DNA from: an uncultured Collinsella sp. | Lineage (GTDB): Bacteria; Actinomycetota; Coriobacteriia; Coriobacteriales; Coriobacteriaceae | Reading direction: 5' to 3' | Assembly (NCBI GenBank): GCA_900541195.1 | Contig: UQIY01000002.1 | Span: 1 to 64,000 of the forward strand | DNA: 64,000 bases | Shown: positions 7,813 to 16,169 of the stretch, piece after piece | How the letters are laid out: the number at the start of each line of letters is the position of its first letter | How positions within the stretch are numbered: position 1 is the first letter of the stretch | Program-made: the position numbers and the translations under genes | Notes under the pieces: model-generated | Seen by the model: the letters and a program-made list of their open reading frames with translations, nothing else | What the model was told of the DNA's origin: nothing | The model's database searches: none

Positions 7813-10593
7813 ATGGATGGTCCAAGCGTGAGTCTCGGCAGCAAACTATCCAATGCAAAGGTGTCCTTTGCGATATTTAAGCGCGACATTAAGCGACTGC
7901 TTGTGAACCCCGTCGCCCTGGTGGTTACCCTAGGCGTGTGCGTTATTCCCTCGTTGTATGCCTGGTATAACATCGTGGCAAACTGGGATCCGTATGGAAA
8001 CACCCAAGGCATCAAGATTGCTATCGCCAACAACGATCGAGGCACCCAAAACGACTTGGTGGGTGAGCTCAACGCTGGCGACAAAGTGGTCGACCAGCTC
8101 AAGGAGAATCATCAGTTGGGCTGGACGTTCGTCGACTCGACGGCCGATGCCAAGGAGGGCGTCGAGAGCGGCGAGTACTATGCCGCTATCGTGATTCCCA
8201 AGAACTTCTCGGATAACCTGGTTTCGATGCTCGACGGCAACTACCATCAGCCCAAGCTCACGTACTACGTCAATGAGAAGAAGAGCGCCATTGCGCCCAA
8301 GGTTACCGATACCGGTGCAAACACCATCGAGGAGCAGATCAACTCGGAATTTGTCTCTACGGTAGGCAAGACTGTTGCCGGTATCGCCAAGGATGCCGGT
8401 GTCGATTTAAAGGACAAGGCAACCCAGACTCAGGACTCGCTGGCAAGTTCGGTGTCCGAGGCGTCCGACACCTTGGGCGAGGTGCGCGATTCGATTGGCG
8501 ATATGAATGCCGCCATCGATAAGACGAGTGGCGCTATCGCCTCGGCTGATGCGGCACTTGCCGGCTTGCAAGGCCAGGCACCGTCGCTGACGCAGGCGAT
8601 CTCCCAGGGCAACGACCTGCTGAGCGAAGCTCGCTCCACGGCGGGCAACTCCATCACCTCGCTCTCCAAGGCGCTCTCGGAAGGCAGCCTTGCGCTCACC
8701 AAGACGTCGGCCTCTGCGAACGCTGCCATCGGCAAGCTGACGGGCGCGGTCACATCTACGACCACCCGTATCGACAACTCGCTCGAGTCTCTTCAAGCGA
8801 CGATCGACCACAATAAGGCCGTTATCGGGCACTTGGAGATTCTCGCCAATGACACGTCGACAGGTTCCGAGGAAATTGACGCGCGCATTGTATCGACCAT
8901 CGATTTGCTTCGAGAGCAGAATGAAAAGCTTCAGAGCATCAAGGACGGTCTGTCCGCGCAGTCGAGCGCCATGGCGAATGACGCAGCGGCTGTTTCGGGT
9001 GCCAGTGACGCTATCAATAACGCAATTCATACCGGTGCGACCAACCTTGGCCAAGCCCAGACGGACTTGGGCCAAAACGCGCTGCCGAAGGCCTCGAGCG
9101 CGCTCGACTCTTTTGCTGCCGTTTCGGGCGACCTGACCGGTATCGTCTCGGGTATGACACCTACACTTGCAAATGCGCGCGGCACGTTGGCGCAGCTTAG
9201 CGCTACGCTCGGCCAGGCCAAGACCACGCTGTCCCAGACCGATTCCTCGCTTGCCAAGGTCCAGGACAAGCTTGCAACCGCCGCCAATGACATCGCGGCG
9301 CTGCAGACCTCCGAGTCCATGGGCGAGCTGGCCGATCTGATGGGCGTCGATGTCAATGACGTGGCAGATTTCATGGCGTCTCCGGTTGAGTTGACGTCCA
9401 AGTCAATCTATCCGGTCAAGAGCTTTGGCTCGGGCATCGCTCCCTTCTACACCAATCTGGCGCTTTGGGTGGGCGGCTATGTGCTCATCGCCATTTACAA
9501 GCTCGAGGTCGACCGTGAAGGTGTTGGCAGCTTTACGGCGCGCCAAGGCTACTTTGGCCGCTGGTTGCTCATGGTGATCCTGGGCGCATTGCAGGCCATC
9601 ATCGTTACGGTGGGTGATCTGGTTATTGGCGTACAGTGCGTCAACCCGTTGCTGTTCGTGCTGGGCGGCATCGCCATCTCGTTCACCTACGTCAATATCA
9701 TCTATGCGCTGTCCACCACGTTTAAGCATATCGGCAAGGCTATCGGCGTCATTCTCGTCATCGTGCAGATCCCGGGTTCGTCGGGCATGTACCCCATCGA
9801 GATGATGCCCGGCTTCTTCCAGTGGCTGCACCCGCTGCTGCCCTTTACCTACGGCATCAATCTGCTGCGCGAGACGGTCGGCGGCATGTATTCGTTCAAC
9901 TACCTGTTTAACCTGTGCATTCTGGGCGTGTTCTTGATCGTGGCGCTCTTTATCGGCCTGCAGCTGCGTCCGCTGCTGCTCAACCTTAACCTGCTCTTTG
10001 ATAAACAGCTCTCCACGACCGGTATGATGATTTGCGAGTCCAACGACCTGCCGCGCCAGCGCTACTCGCTGCGCACGGCCATGCGCGTCATGCTCGATTC
10101 CGATTCGTACCGTCGCGAACTGCTCGATCATGCGGTCGCCTTTGAACATCGCTACCCGTACTACATCAAGGGCGGTTTTGCCGCCGTGGTGGGCGTTCAG
10201 GTCCTGCTCTTTGTCCTGTCGACGGTTCTCGATATCGACAATAACGGCAAGATCATCCTGCTTGTCATTTGGATCATCTCGGTTATTGCCATCTGCGGCT
10301 GGCTTATCAATATCGAATATATCCGAGCGAGCCTCAATACCCAGATGCGCATCTCGGCGCTTTCGGATGAGGACCTGCGTCGCGAGATGCGCGAACACAC
10401 GGCCGCCATTCCTGCCGCCCGCCACATGTTTGGCCTCAACGCCAGCGAGCGTGGTGCCAAGGGCGGCGATCAGTCCACGGGCCGCTTGCCGCATATCGGC
10501 TCGCACCATAAATCTCAGGGCAGCGACAGCACAGCCACAAATGATGGAGATACCACCGCGCTTGGCAAGCACTCCAAAGGAGGTGAGGCATAA
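7813..10593 (+). CDS. YhgE/Pip domain membrane protein, long paralogue
   Basis: The protein is about 926 residues. The N-terminus has LFKRDIKRLL-like residues, a first membrane helix and the YAWYNIVANWDPYGNT signature of the YhgE/Pip (phage infection protein) family. A very long extracytoplasmic region rich in Ala, Ser, Asp and Leu, predicted coiled coil, is followed by a C-terminal ABC-2-like set of membrane helices (from GSGIAPFYTNLALWVGGYVLIAIY). Unlike its neighbour it has an extra tail of about 180 residues with two further membrane helices and a charged, disordered end. The start is uncertain: ATG 7813 or GTG 7828. Family function is poorly defined; members act as membrane export components. 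It is immediately followed by its paralogue. Confidence 0.85.
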   Translation: MDGPSVSLGSKLSNAKVSFAIFKRDIKRLLVNPVALVVTLGVCVIPSLYAWYNIVANWDPYGNTQGIKIAIANNDRGTQNDLVGELNAGDKVVDQLKENHQLGWTFVDSTADAKEGVESGEYYAAIVIPKNFSDNLVSMLDGNYHQPKLTYYVNEKKSAIAPKVTDTGANTIEEQINSEFVSTVGKTVAGIAKDAGVDLKDKATQTQDSLASSVSEASDTLGEVRDSIGDMNAAIDKTSGAIASADAALAGLQGQAPSLTQAISQGNDLLSEARSTAGNSITSLSKALSEGSLALTKTSASANAAIGKLTGAVTSTTTRIDNSLESLQATIDHNKAVIGHLEILANDTSTGSEEIDARIVSTIDLLREQNEKLQSIKDGLSAQSSAMANDAAAVSGASDAINNAIHTGATNLGQAQTDLGQNALPKASSALDSFAAVSGDLTGIVSGMTPTLANARGTLAQLSATLGQAKTTLSQTDSSLAKVQDKLATAANDIAALQTSESMGELADLMGVDVNDVADFMASPVELTSKSIYPVKSFGSGIAPFYTNLALWVGGYVLIAIYKLEVDREGVGSFTARQGYFGRWLLMVILGALQAIIVTVGDLVIGVQCVNPLLFVLGGIAISFTYVNIIYALSTTFKHIGKAIGVILVIVQIPGSSGMYPIEMMPGFFQWLHPLLPFTYGINLLRETVGGMYSFNYLFNLCILGVFLIVALFIGLQLRPLLLNLNLLFDKQLSTTGMMICESNDLPRQRYSLRTAMRVMLDSDSYRRELLDHAVAFEHRYPYYIKGGFAAVVGVQVLLFVLSTVLDIDNNGKIILLVIWIISVIAICGWLINIEYIRASLNTQMRISALSDEDLRREMREHTAAIPAARHMFGLNASERGAKGGDQSTGRLPHIGSHHKSQGSDSTATNDGDTTALGKHSKGGEA

Positions 10594-12783
10594 ATGAAGA
10601 ACATCCTGCATCTGTTTAAGCGCGATGTCCAAAACGTGTCTCGCTCCGTGATCGGCTTGGTTGTCGTGATGGGTCTCATTATCGTACCGTGTCTGTACGC
10701 GTGGTTTAACATCGCCGGCAGCTGGGATCCGTACGGCAACACCGGCAATCTTAAGATCGCCGTGGTCAACACCGATGAGGGTTACGAGAGCGATTTGATC
10801 CCCGTCGAGGTTAACGTGGGCGAAAACGTGACCGCCACCCTACGCGGCAACGAGAGCTTCGATTGGGTTGTGCTCAACAATCGCGAAAAGGCTATCGAGG
10901 GCGTTAAGTCGGGCGCGTACTATGCTGCCGTCGTTATCCCCAAAACGTTTAGCGCTGACATGATGACGCTTTTCTCGACCGACGTGAAACACGCTGATAT
11001 CGAGTTCTATGAGAACCAGAAAGCCAACGCCATCGCGCAGATCGTGACCGAGAAGGGTTCGAGCGCCGTTCAGAACCAGGTTAACGAATCTTTTACCAAG
11101 ACCATTACGAGCATCGGTCTTAAGACGGTGTCCAGCCTGCTCGATTACATGAGCACCGACCAAGTCAGCAACTTTATCGCCAACCTGTCCTCGACGCTTG
11201 GCGATTCGGTCCAGGACCTGCAGGACGTTCAGGCCAGTGCAACGTCGCTTGCGGGCATTTTGAGCTCCACGGCCGATTCACTGACGTCGGCGGGCGGCAT
11301 GCTCAAGCAGACGGGCACCGTTGATGAGTCGACGAAGCGGCTGATGGAGCACGCCAAGAGCGGCATCAATGATTCCAAGGAAGCGCTCAAGGCCGCCAAC
11401 GATGCCGTTAACGCGGCGATTGACGGAAGCGCGGGTTCGTTCGACAACGTCTCCGCCGAGCTTGCGAAGGCATTCGACGCAGCGAATCGGCATGTTGACC
11501 TTACGGTATCTCAGCTCAACGAAGCCGCGGCGGCACTCAATACGCGTGCTGACGATATCGATGCGATGGCCGATCGGCTCCGCAACCTAGCCGACCAGGT
11601 GAGTGATGACAAGCTCAAAGACGGCCTCAAGTCCGCTGCGACGTCGCTGGGCAGAATTGCCGTGGAGTACCGCAACAACGCCAAGGACTTGACGGCCACC
11701 GCGAAGTCTCTCTCTGACAGCATGGCAGAGGTTAATAAGTCGCGTGCCGAGGTCGATCAGGCAATCGCGGATGCCAAGGCTGGTATCTCGGGCGCCAAGA
11801 CTGACTACGACTCTACGTTTTCGGCCAAGGCAAAGGAGCTCAAGAAGACCGTCTCGGGCGTTTTGGATTCGCTGAACGGTATTTCGAACGATCTGGATAG
11901 TGCTGTTGCTGGCCTGACCGACGCATCCGGTTCGCTGGCAAAGGGCCTCTCCAAGGCTGCAAAGCTGGTCAACAAGGCTTCCGATCAGCTGGGCGAGGCG
12001 TCGGACAAGATCAGTGCGTTTAAGGACGAGCTCGACGGCGCCTTGATGTCGGATGACCTCGCTACGATCAAGACGATGATCGGCAATGATCCCGAGGGTC
12101 TGGCCGTGTCGCTTTCCGGCCCCGTCGCGCTCGATCGCAAGCCGGTCTATCCGATCCGCAACTACGGTTCGGCCATGGCACCGTTCTACACGATTCTGTC
12201 GCTCTGGGTGGGCTCGATTGTGCTGGCGGCCATGATGAAGGTCTCGGTTGACGATGAGCTTATCAACGAGCTCATCCCCGTGCGCCTGCACGAGATCTAC
12301 CTGGGCCGCTACCTGTTCTTTGGCGGTCTGGCCCTGCTGCAGGCAACGCTCGTGTGTGCGGGCGACATCCTGTTCTTTGGCATCCAGTGCGACGACCCGC
12401 TGCAGTTTGTGCTGGCGGGCTGGGTCGCGAGTCTCGTGTTCTCCAATATCGTCTACACGCTTACGGTTTCGTTTGGCGATATCGGCAAGGCGCTCGCCGT
12501 CGTGCTGCTGGTCATGCAGGTCGGCGGTTCGGGCGGCACGTTCCCCATCGAGATGACCGGCCCCGTGTTCCAGGCGATCTATCCGTTCCTGCCGTTCACC
12601 CACGGCATCAACGCCATGCATGCCGCCATGGCCGGTGCGTACCACATGGAGTACTGGATTGAGCTAGGCATTCTGGCGAGCTATCTGATTCCGTCGCTGG
12701 CACTGGGCGTCGTCTTCCGCCGCCCGGTCATCAAAGCCAACGACTGGATCATCGAAAAACTGGAATCGACAAAGCTAATTTAG
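10594..12783 (+). CDS. YhgE/Pip domain membrane protein, short paralogue
   Basis: This 729-residue paralogue has the same build: a first membrane helix with YAWFNIAGSWDPYGNTGNLKIAVVN, a long Ala/Ser/Asp-rich coiled region (about residues 170-490), and a C-terminal membrane block beginning RNYGSAMAPFYTILSLWVGS with GGSGGTFPIEM. The ATG directly follows the upstream TAA, and AGGAGGTGAG in the end of the first gene is the ribosome site, so the two are coupled and probably form one complex. No ATPase is encoded with them. A YhgE/Pip or EsaA-like role in export across the membrane is family knowledge, not shown here. Confidence 0.87.
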   Translation: MKNILHLFKRDVQNVSRSVIGLVVVMGLIIVPCLYAWFNIAGSWDPYGNTGNLKIAVVNTDEGYESDLIPVEVNVGENVTATLRGNESFDWVVLNNREKAIEGVKSGAYYAAVVIPKTFSADMMTLFSTDVKHADIEFYENQKANAIAQIVTEKGSSAVQNQVNESFTKTITSIGLKTVSSLLDYMSTDQVSNFIANLSSTLGDSVQDLQDVQASATSLAGILSSTADSLTSAGGMLKQTGTVDESTKRLMEHAKSGINDSKEALKAANDAVNAAIDGSAGSFDNVSAELAKAFDAANRHVDLTVSQLNEAAAALNTRADDIDAMADRLRNLADQVSDDKLKDGLKSAATSLGRIAVEYRNNAKDLTATAKSLSDSMAEVNKSRAEVDQAIADAKAGISGAKTDYDSTFSAKAKELKKTVSGVLDSLNGISNDLDSAVAGLTDASGSLAKGLSKAAKLVNKASDQLGEASDKISAFKDELDGALMSDDLATIKTMIGNDPEGLAVSLSGPVALDRKPVYPIRNYGSAMAPFYTILSLWVGSIVLAAMMKVSVDDELINELIPVRLHEIYLGRYLFFGGLALLQATLVCAGDILFFGIQCDDPLQFVLAGWVASLVFSNIVYTLTVSFGDIGKALAVVLLVMQVGGSGGTFPIEMTGPVFQAIYPFLPFTHGINAMHAAMAGAYHMEYWIELGILASYLIPSLALGVVFRRPVIKANDWIIEKLESTKLI

Positions 12784-12824
12784 TGCGGCAACGTTAACGC
12801 TGATGTAGCACTAATGCCAGCGAG

Positions 12825-12922
12825 CGAGCCGCATTTGCGCCAAGGTGACGTGAAATGAAAGGGCGCTGACCTTCTGGTCGCGCCCTTGAAATTGAACGTC
12901 AGATTGGCGTGAATGCGGCTCG
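12825..12922. repeat. Nested inverted repeat
   Basis: Outer arms 12825-12852 and 12895-12922 pair over 28 bases with a few mismatches. Inside them AAGGGCGC (12859-12866) pairs with GCGCCCTT (12880-12887). There is no T-run after the inner stem, so it is not a plain terminator. Confidence 0.75.
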
Positions 12923-12984
12923 TGTAGCGTCGGCCGGTCCGCCGTTCGGTAGAACGGCGGAACAAAACGCTTTAGTGGGCTGGA

Positions 12985-13052
12985 TTGCGTGGGTTGCTTG
13001 GTTGTTGCTACAGTAGCGGGGCGTGCCGGGGGTCCGGTGCGCCTCGTTTTTA
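12985..13052 (+). promoter_or_regulatory. Candidate promoter and leader terminator before the DMT transporter
   Basis: TTGCGT (12985-12990) and TACAGT (13009-13014) have an 18-base spacer. Directly downstream, GCGTGCCGG pairs with CCGGTGCGC (two G-U pairs) and is followed by CTCGTTTTTA. This places a terminator shape at the very 5' end of the transcript, upstream of the gene it would serve. Confidence 0.4.
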
Positions 13053-13122
13053 TTTGACCATGAGGCGGCACGCAGCCATACGCGTGCGGACACCACGCCC
13101 AGTTTGAGTGTGAGGATGTTCC

Positions 13123-14106
13123 ATGGCCCAATACGCTGCCAACGAAATCGAAAACATGCCCGATAGCCCTGTCGCACGGGAGGACCTGGGCGCCGGCGGC
13201 ACCTCCCGCGGCGCCGGCGCGCGTTCCCCGTTCTTCTGGAAGGTCTTGCTGCTATCGGTGGCGGTCATCTGGGGCTATTCCTTTACCACCATGAAAGATG
13301 CGCTCGACACCATTCCGGTGTTCGAACTGCTCTATATTCGTTTTCTTCCGGCTTCGCTGGTTATGTTCGCCATCTTCCACAAGCGAATCATCGCGCACCT
13401 CAACGCCCGCAACCTGATCGTCGGACTTGGCATGGGCACACTTATGTGGGCCGCCTACGCCCTGCAGACGGTCGGTCTGGCTCAGACCACGGCGGGCAAG
13501 AACGCGTTTTTGACGGGTACGTACTGCATCCTCGTGCCCTTTGCGAGCTATTTCCTGAGCGGCGAAAAGCTCACGCGTTACAACTTGGGTGCCGCATTGC
13601 TCTGTCTGGCGGGCATTGGCCTGGTGGCGCTCGATAGCGTCGAGTTCAACATCGGTGATGCCATTACGCTGGGCGGCGCGGTCTTCTTTGCCATCCAGAT
13701 GTCGGTGACCGCCAAGTACGGCCGCAAGATGGACATCAACGTCATCACGTTTTGGATGTTTGTGGGCAATGGTGTCTTGAGCCTTATCTCGTCGCTGCTA
13801 TTCGAGACCCAAGCGCCGCTGTCCGTTTGGACGCCGAGCTTTATCAGTGTGATGGCGTTTCTCTCGGTGGGCTGCACATGTGTGGCTCTGCTCATCCAAA
13901 ACGTCGGCCTGGCGCATGTCCCGGCCTCGACGGGCTCGCTGCTCCTTTCGATGGAGTCGCCTTCGGGTGTGCTGTTCTCGGTGCTGCTGATGGGGGAGGC
14001 GCTCACCTCGCGCCTGCTCGCCGGCTTCGCGCTCATCTTTCTTTCGATTATCTTGAGCGAGACGCATTTCGATTTTTTGCGTCGAAAACCGCGCCCGCAA
14101 TTGTAA
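13123..14106 (+). CDS. EamA/DMT-family transporter
   Basis: The 327-residue protein begins with a hydrophilic N-terminus of about 38 residues, then ten predicted membrane helices in two EamA repeats. The first repeat carries AVIWGYSFTTMKDALDTIPVFELLYIRFLPASL and the second GAVFFAIQMSVTAKYGRKMD, the usual drug/metabolite transporter pattern. Substrate is unknown. It appears to be a single-gene unit ending in a terminator at 14119. Confidence 0.88.
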   Translation: MAQYAANEIENMPDSPVAREDLGAGGTSRGAGARSPFFWKVLLLSVAVIWGYSFTTMKDALDTIPVFELLYIRFLPASLVMFAIFHKRIIAHLNARNLIVGLGMGTLMWAAYALQTVGLAQTTAGKNAFLTGTYCILVPFASYFLSGEKLTRYNLGAALLCLAGIGLVALDSVEFNIGDAITLGGAVFFAIQMSVTAKYGRKMDINVITFWMFVGNGVLSLISSLLFETQAPLSVWTPSFISVMAFLSVGCTCVALLIQNVGLAHVPASTGSLLLSMESPSGVLFSVLLMGEALTSRLLAGFALIFLSIILSETHFDFLRRKPRPQL

Positions 14107-14118
14107 ACAATTTGTTGC

Positions 14119-14143
14119 GCCGCCTCCCGGGGCGGCATTTTTT
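14119..14143 (+). terminator. Intrinsic terminator after the DMT transporter
   Basis: GCCGCC (14119-14124) pairs with GGCGGC (14131-14136), followed by ATTTTTT. Confidence 0.85.
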
Positions 14144-14221
14144 ATGCGTCGCCCTTAAAGTAGTACCTTGCACTTTACGCTATCAAAGTGCTTGCTGCAA
14201 AAACGTTACTGGAGGGCATCT

Positions 14222-15517
14222 ATGGCACCAGCACTGTCCGATCTTCAACCGCAACCAGCGCCCAAGGCCACCGCGGCGGCGCAAGCCGCCATTGGCGACA
14301 GTCTGGTCAAAGAGGCTCAAACTTTTGCCGATGAGCTTGCCGCATGGCGTCACGATCTGCATCGGACGCCCGAACTTGGTAACGACCTCCCGCAGACCTC
14401 TGCGTATATCCAAGCGCGCCTGGCCGAGATGGACATCCCGTTTGCCACGCTCGTCGATGGTTCCTGTGTTGTGGGCCTTGTCGGTGCCGGTGCCACCGCG
14501 GCCCAGGGCAATGGCGTCTGCACGGACGAACAGGCCGGTACGGTCGTTATGCTTCGTGGCGACATGGACGCCCTGCCCGTTGCCGAGGAATCCGGCGAGC
14601 CCTTTGCATCCACCAACGGCTGCATGCACGCTTGCGGTCACGATATGCACGCGACGGCGCTGCTTGGTGCGGCTCGTATGCTCAAAGCGCGCGAGGCAGA
14701 GCTTGTTGATGCCAACGCTACGGTTAAGTTGCTGTTCCAGCCGGGCGAGGAGACCTTTGAGGGAGCACGCGCTGCCATCGCCGACGGTTTGCTCGAGAAC
14801 CCGCGCCCTCAGGCGGCCTTTGCCATGCATGTCAACAGCCAGTCGCCGCTTGGTCTGGTGCTCTACGGCAGCCCGGCGCTTTCGGGCGTGTACGGTTTTC
14901 GCATCACGCTTCAGGGCAAGGGCGGCCATGGCTCGAGCCCCGAGATCTGCATCGACCCCATCGCGGCCGGCGTCCATGTGCACCTGGCGCTCCAGGAGCT
15001 TATCGCTCGCGAAGTGCCGGCGGCCAAGGAGGTCGCACTGACCGTGGGTAAGTTTGCCGGTGGTCAAGCGGCCAACGTCATCCCAGATACCTGCGTGCTC
15101 GAAGGCACGCTGCGCGGCTTTGACGTTGAGCTCATGGAGCACCTCAAGGAGCGTATCGCCGAGGTCGTCAACGGCGTGGCCGCAACGTATCGCACGTCGG
15201 CCACCATCGAGACGCTCTCGGATGTTCCCCCGCTCGTGCTCGATGACGACGTGACCCAGGCTTCGCTTGGCTACGTGGGTGCGACGCTGCCCAAGGCCGC
15301 CTTCTTGCCGCTGTTCCATGCCATGGCGAGCGAGGACTTTGCGCTTATCTCGAGTGAGATACCGAGCGCATACTTTACGATCGGCGCGGCTGTGACCGAT
15401 ACGGACGAACACTTTGCCCAGCATCATCCCAAGGCGCGCTTTAGCGATGCCGAGCTGCCACTTGGTGCCGCGGCTTACACGGCGGTCGCTTTGGGCTATA
15501 TCGCCGACCACCGGTAG
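14222..15517 (+). CDS. M20-family amidohydrolase
   Basis: The 431-residue cytoplasmic metallohydrolase carries family blocks WRHDLHRTPELG, RGDMDALPVAEESG, the metal-binding CMHACGHDMHATALLGAAR, FQPGEETFEGAR and the dimerisation-domain GKGGHGSSPEICIDPI. This is the pattern of the IAA-amino-acid/hippurate hydrolase and N-acetyl-amino-acid deacetylase group, so it likely cleaves an N-acyl amino acid or aminoacyl amide. ATG 14222 has CTGGAGGG upstream. A decayed transporter gene follows, so a substrate importer once encoded next to it may have been lost. Confidence 0.9.
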   Translation: MAPALSDLQPQPAPKATAAAQAAIGDSLVKEAQTFADELAAWRHDLHRTPELGNDLPQTSAYIQARLAEMDIPFATLVDGSCVVGLVGAGATAAQGNGVCTDEQAGTVVMLRGDMDALPVAEESGEPFASTNGCMHACGHDMHATALLGAARMLKAREAELVDANATVKLLFQPGEETFEGARAAIADGLLENPRPQAAFAMHVNSQSPLGLVLYGSPALSGVYGFRITLQGKGGHGSSPEICIDPIAAGVHVHLALQELIAREVPAAKEVALTVGKFAGGQAANVIPDTCVLEGTLRGFDVELMEHLKERIAEVVNGVAATYRTSATIETLSDVPPLVLDDDVTQASLGYVGATLPKAAFLPLFHAMASEDFALISSEIPSAYFTIGAAVTDTDEHFAQHHPKARFSDAELPLGAAAYTAVALGYIADHR

Positions 15518-15602
15518 TACCCAACCTTGCCTTTCAAGCCTGCGGGCATGGCCATAAGGCCTATGCCCTTGTCTTTCAAGGCAATCTTGGGCACTACCGG
15601 CG
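15507..15602. repeat. Long nested palindrome overlapping the amidohydrolase stop
   Basis: Outer arms of about 28 bases, starting CCGGTAGT near 15510 and ending CACTACCGG at 15600, pair with scattered mismatches. Inside, GGGCATGGCC pairs with GGCCTATGCCC around ATAA. The right arm also contains the start region of the decayed MFS gene. Confidence 0.65.
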
Positions 15603-15977
15603 CCTGGCTTTGTCATCATGGCCACGTGTTACACGATTTTCGTTAACTGCATGAGCCTGTTTCAGCCGCTCGTCGTCAGCGACCTGGGCATCACGCTTGC
15701 GCAGTACAACATCTCCAACGCCATCTCCACCGTGGTGAGCGTTATCGGCTCACTTGTGATCGGTCATGTTGCCGATAAAGTAAGCGGTCGCGTTTTGGGC
15801 TCCCTCACTGTAATCGCCACCTCTGCCGTTCTTGCCGGCATGAGCTTTGTCGGTGAGCTATGGCAGGTCTACGTGCTCTTTTCTGTTCGCTCCGTTCTGT
15901 CTGTGGCTGCCCTGGAAGCCGAATGGATGCTCGTACCATCATTCGGTTTCCAAGGCGGCCACGGGCCTACGAAATGA
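15563..15977 (+). pseudogene. MFS transporter remnant (frameshifted, 3'-truncated)
   Basis: Reading from ATG 15563 gives MPLSFKAILGTTGAWLC, the start of an oxalate/formate-antiporter-like MFS protein. The continuation MATCYTIFVNCMSLFQPLVV is in the next frame from about 15615, so one base has been inserted near 15614. The second frame continues through several helices (SNAISTVVSVIGSLVIGHVADKVSG, VLAGMSFVGELWQVYVLF) and then degenerates and stops at 15977. Fewer than 140 of the roughly 400 residues expected remain. A hairpin begins at the break. Confidence 0.75.
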
Positions 15978-16038
15978 TCCGTTTTCCTCCGTCCCCAGCA
16001 GATCATGTGACCCGAAGGGGACGGAGGAAAAGGGATCA
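15975..16038. repeat. Hairpin with GTTTTCCTCCGTCCCC arm
   Basis: Arms 15975-15996 and 16017-16038 (22 bases, one mismatch) begin TGATCC and end GGATCA. Sixteen bases of the left arm, GTTTTCCTCCGTCCCC, also occur at 7612-7627, followed there by AAGGGATCA. Confidence 0.75.
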
Positions 16039-16046
16039 CAAATAGC

Positions 16047-16127
16047 GGCGGCGCATCTGGCCGAACGAGTCCCCATACCCTCGTTCGGTCAGACGCGCCG
16101 CCGCGTTGCTGCTTTGTGCCGTATAAT
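16047..16127 (+). promoter_or_regulatory. Hairpin and -10 box upstream of hisS
   Basis: Arms 16047-16069 and 16080-16102 pair over 23 bases with two mismatches. A perfect TATAAT follows at 16122-16127, 43 bases before the hisS start, without a clear -35 box. Confidence 0.5.
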
Positions 16128-16169
16128 GTCCACTACCTATGACGCGATACAAAAGAAAGGTGTTTGCCC

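Larger units (their letters stand above)
12784..13122. other. Intergenic region with three palindromes
   Basis: It holds a nested palindrome at 12825-12922, a perfect 9-bp hairpin (12939-12947 with 12952-12960), a candidate promoter (12985-13014) and a terminator-like hairpin (13019-13052). No coding signal is apparent. Confidence 0.6.

Noticed and set aside
12939..12960. Terminator for the short yhgE paralogue
   Set aside because: The 9-bp hairpin is perfect but is followed by AACAAAACG with no T-run and lies 155 bases after the stop.
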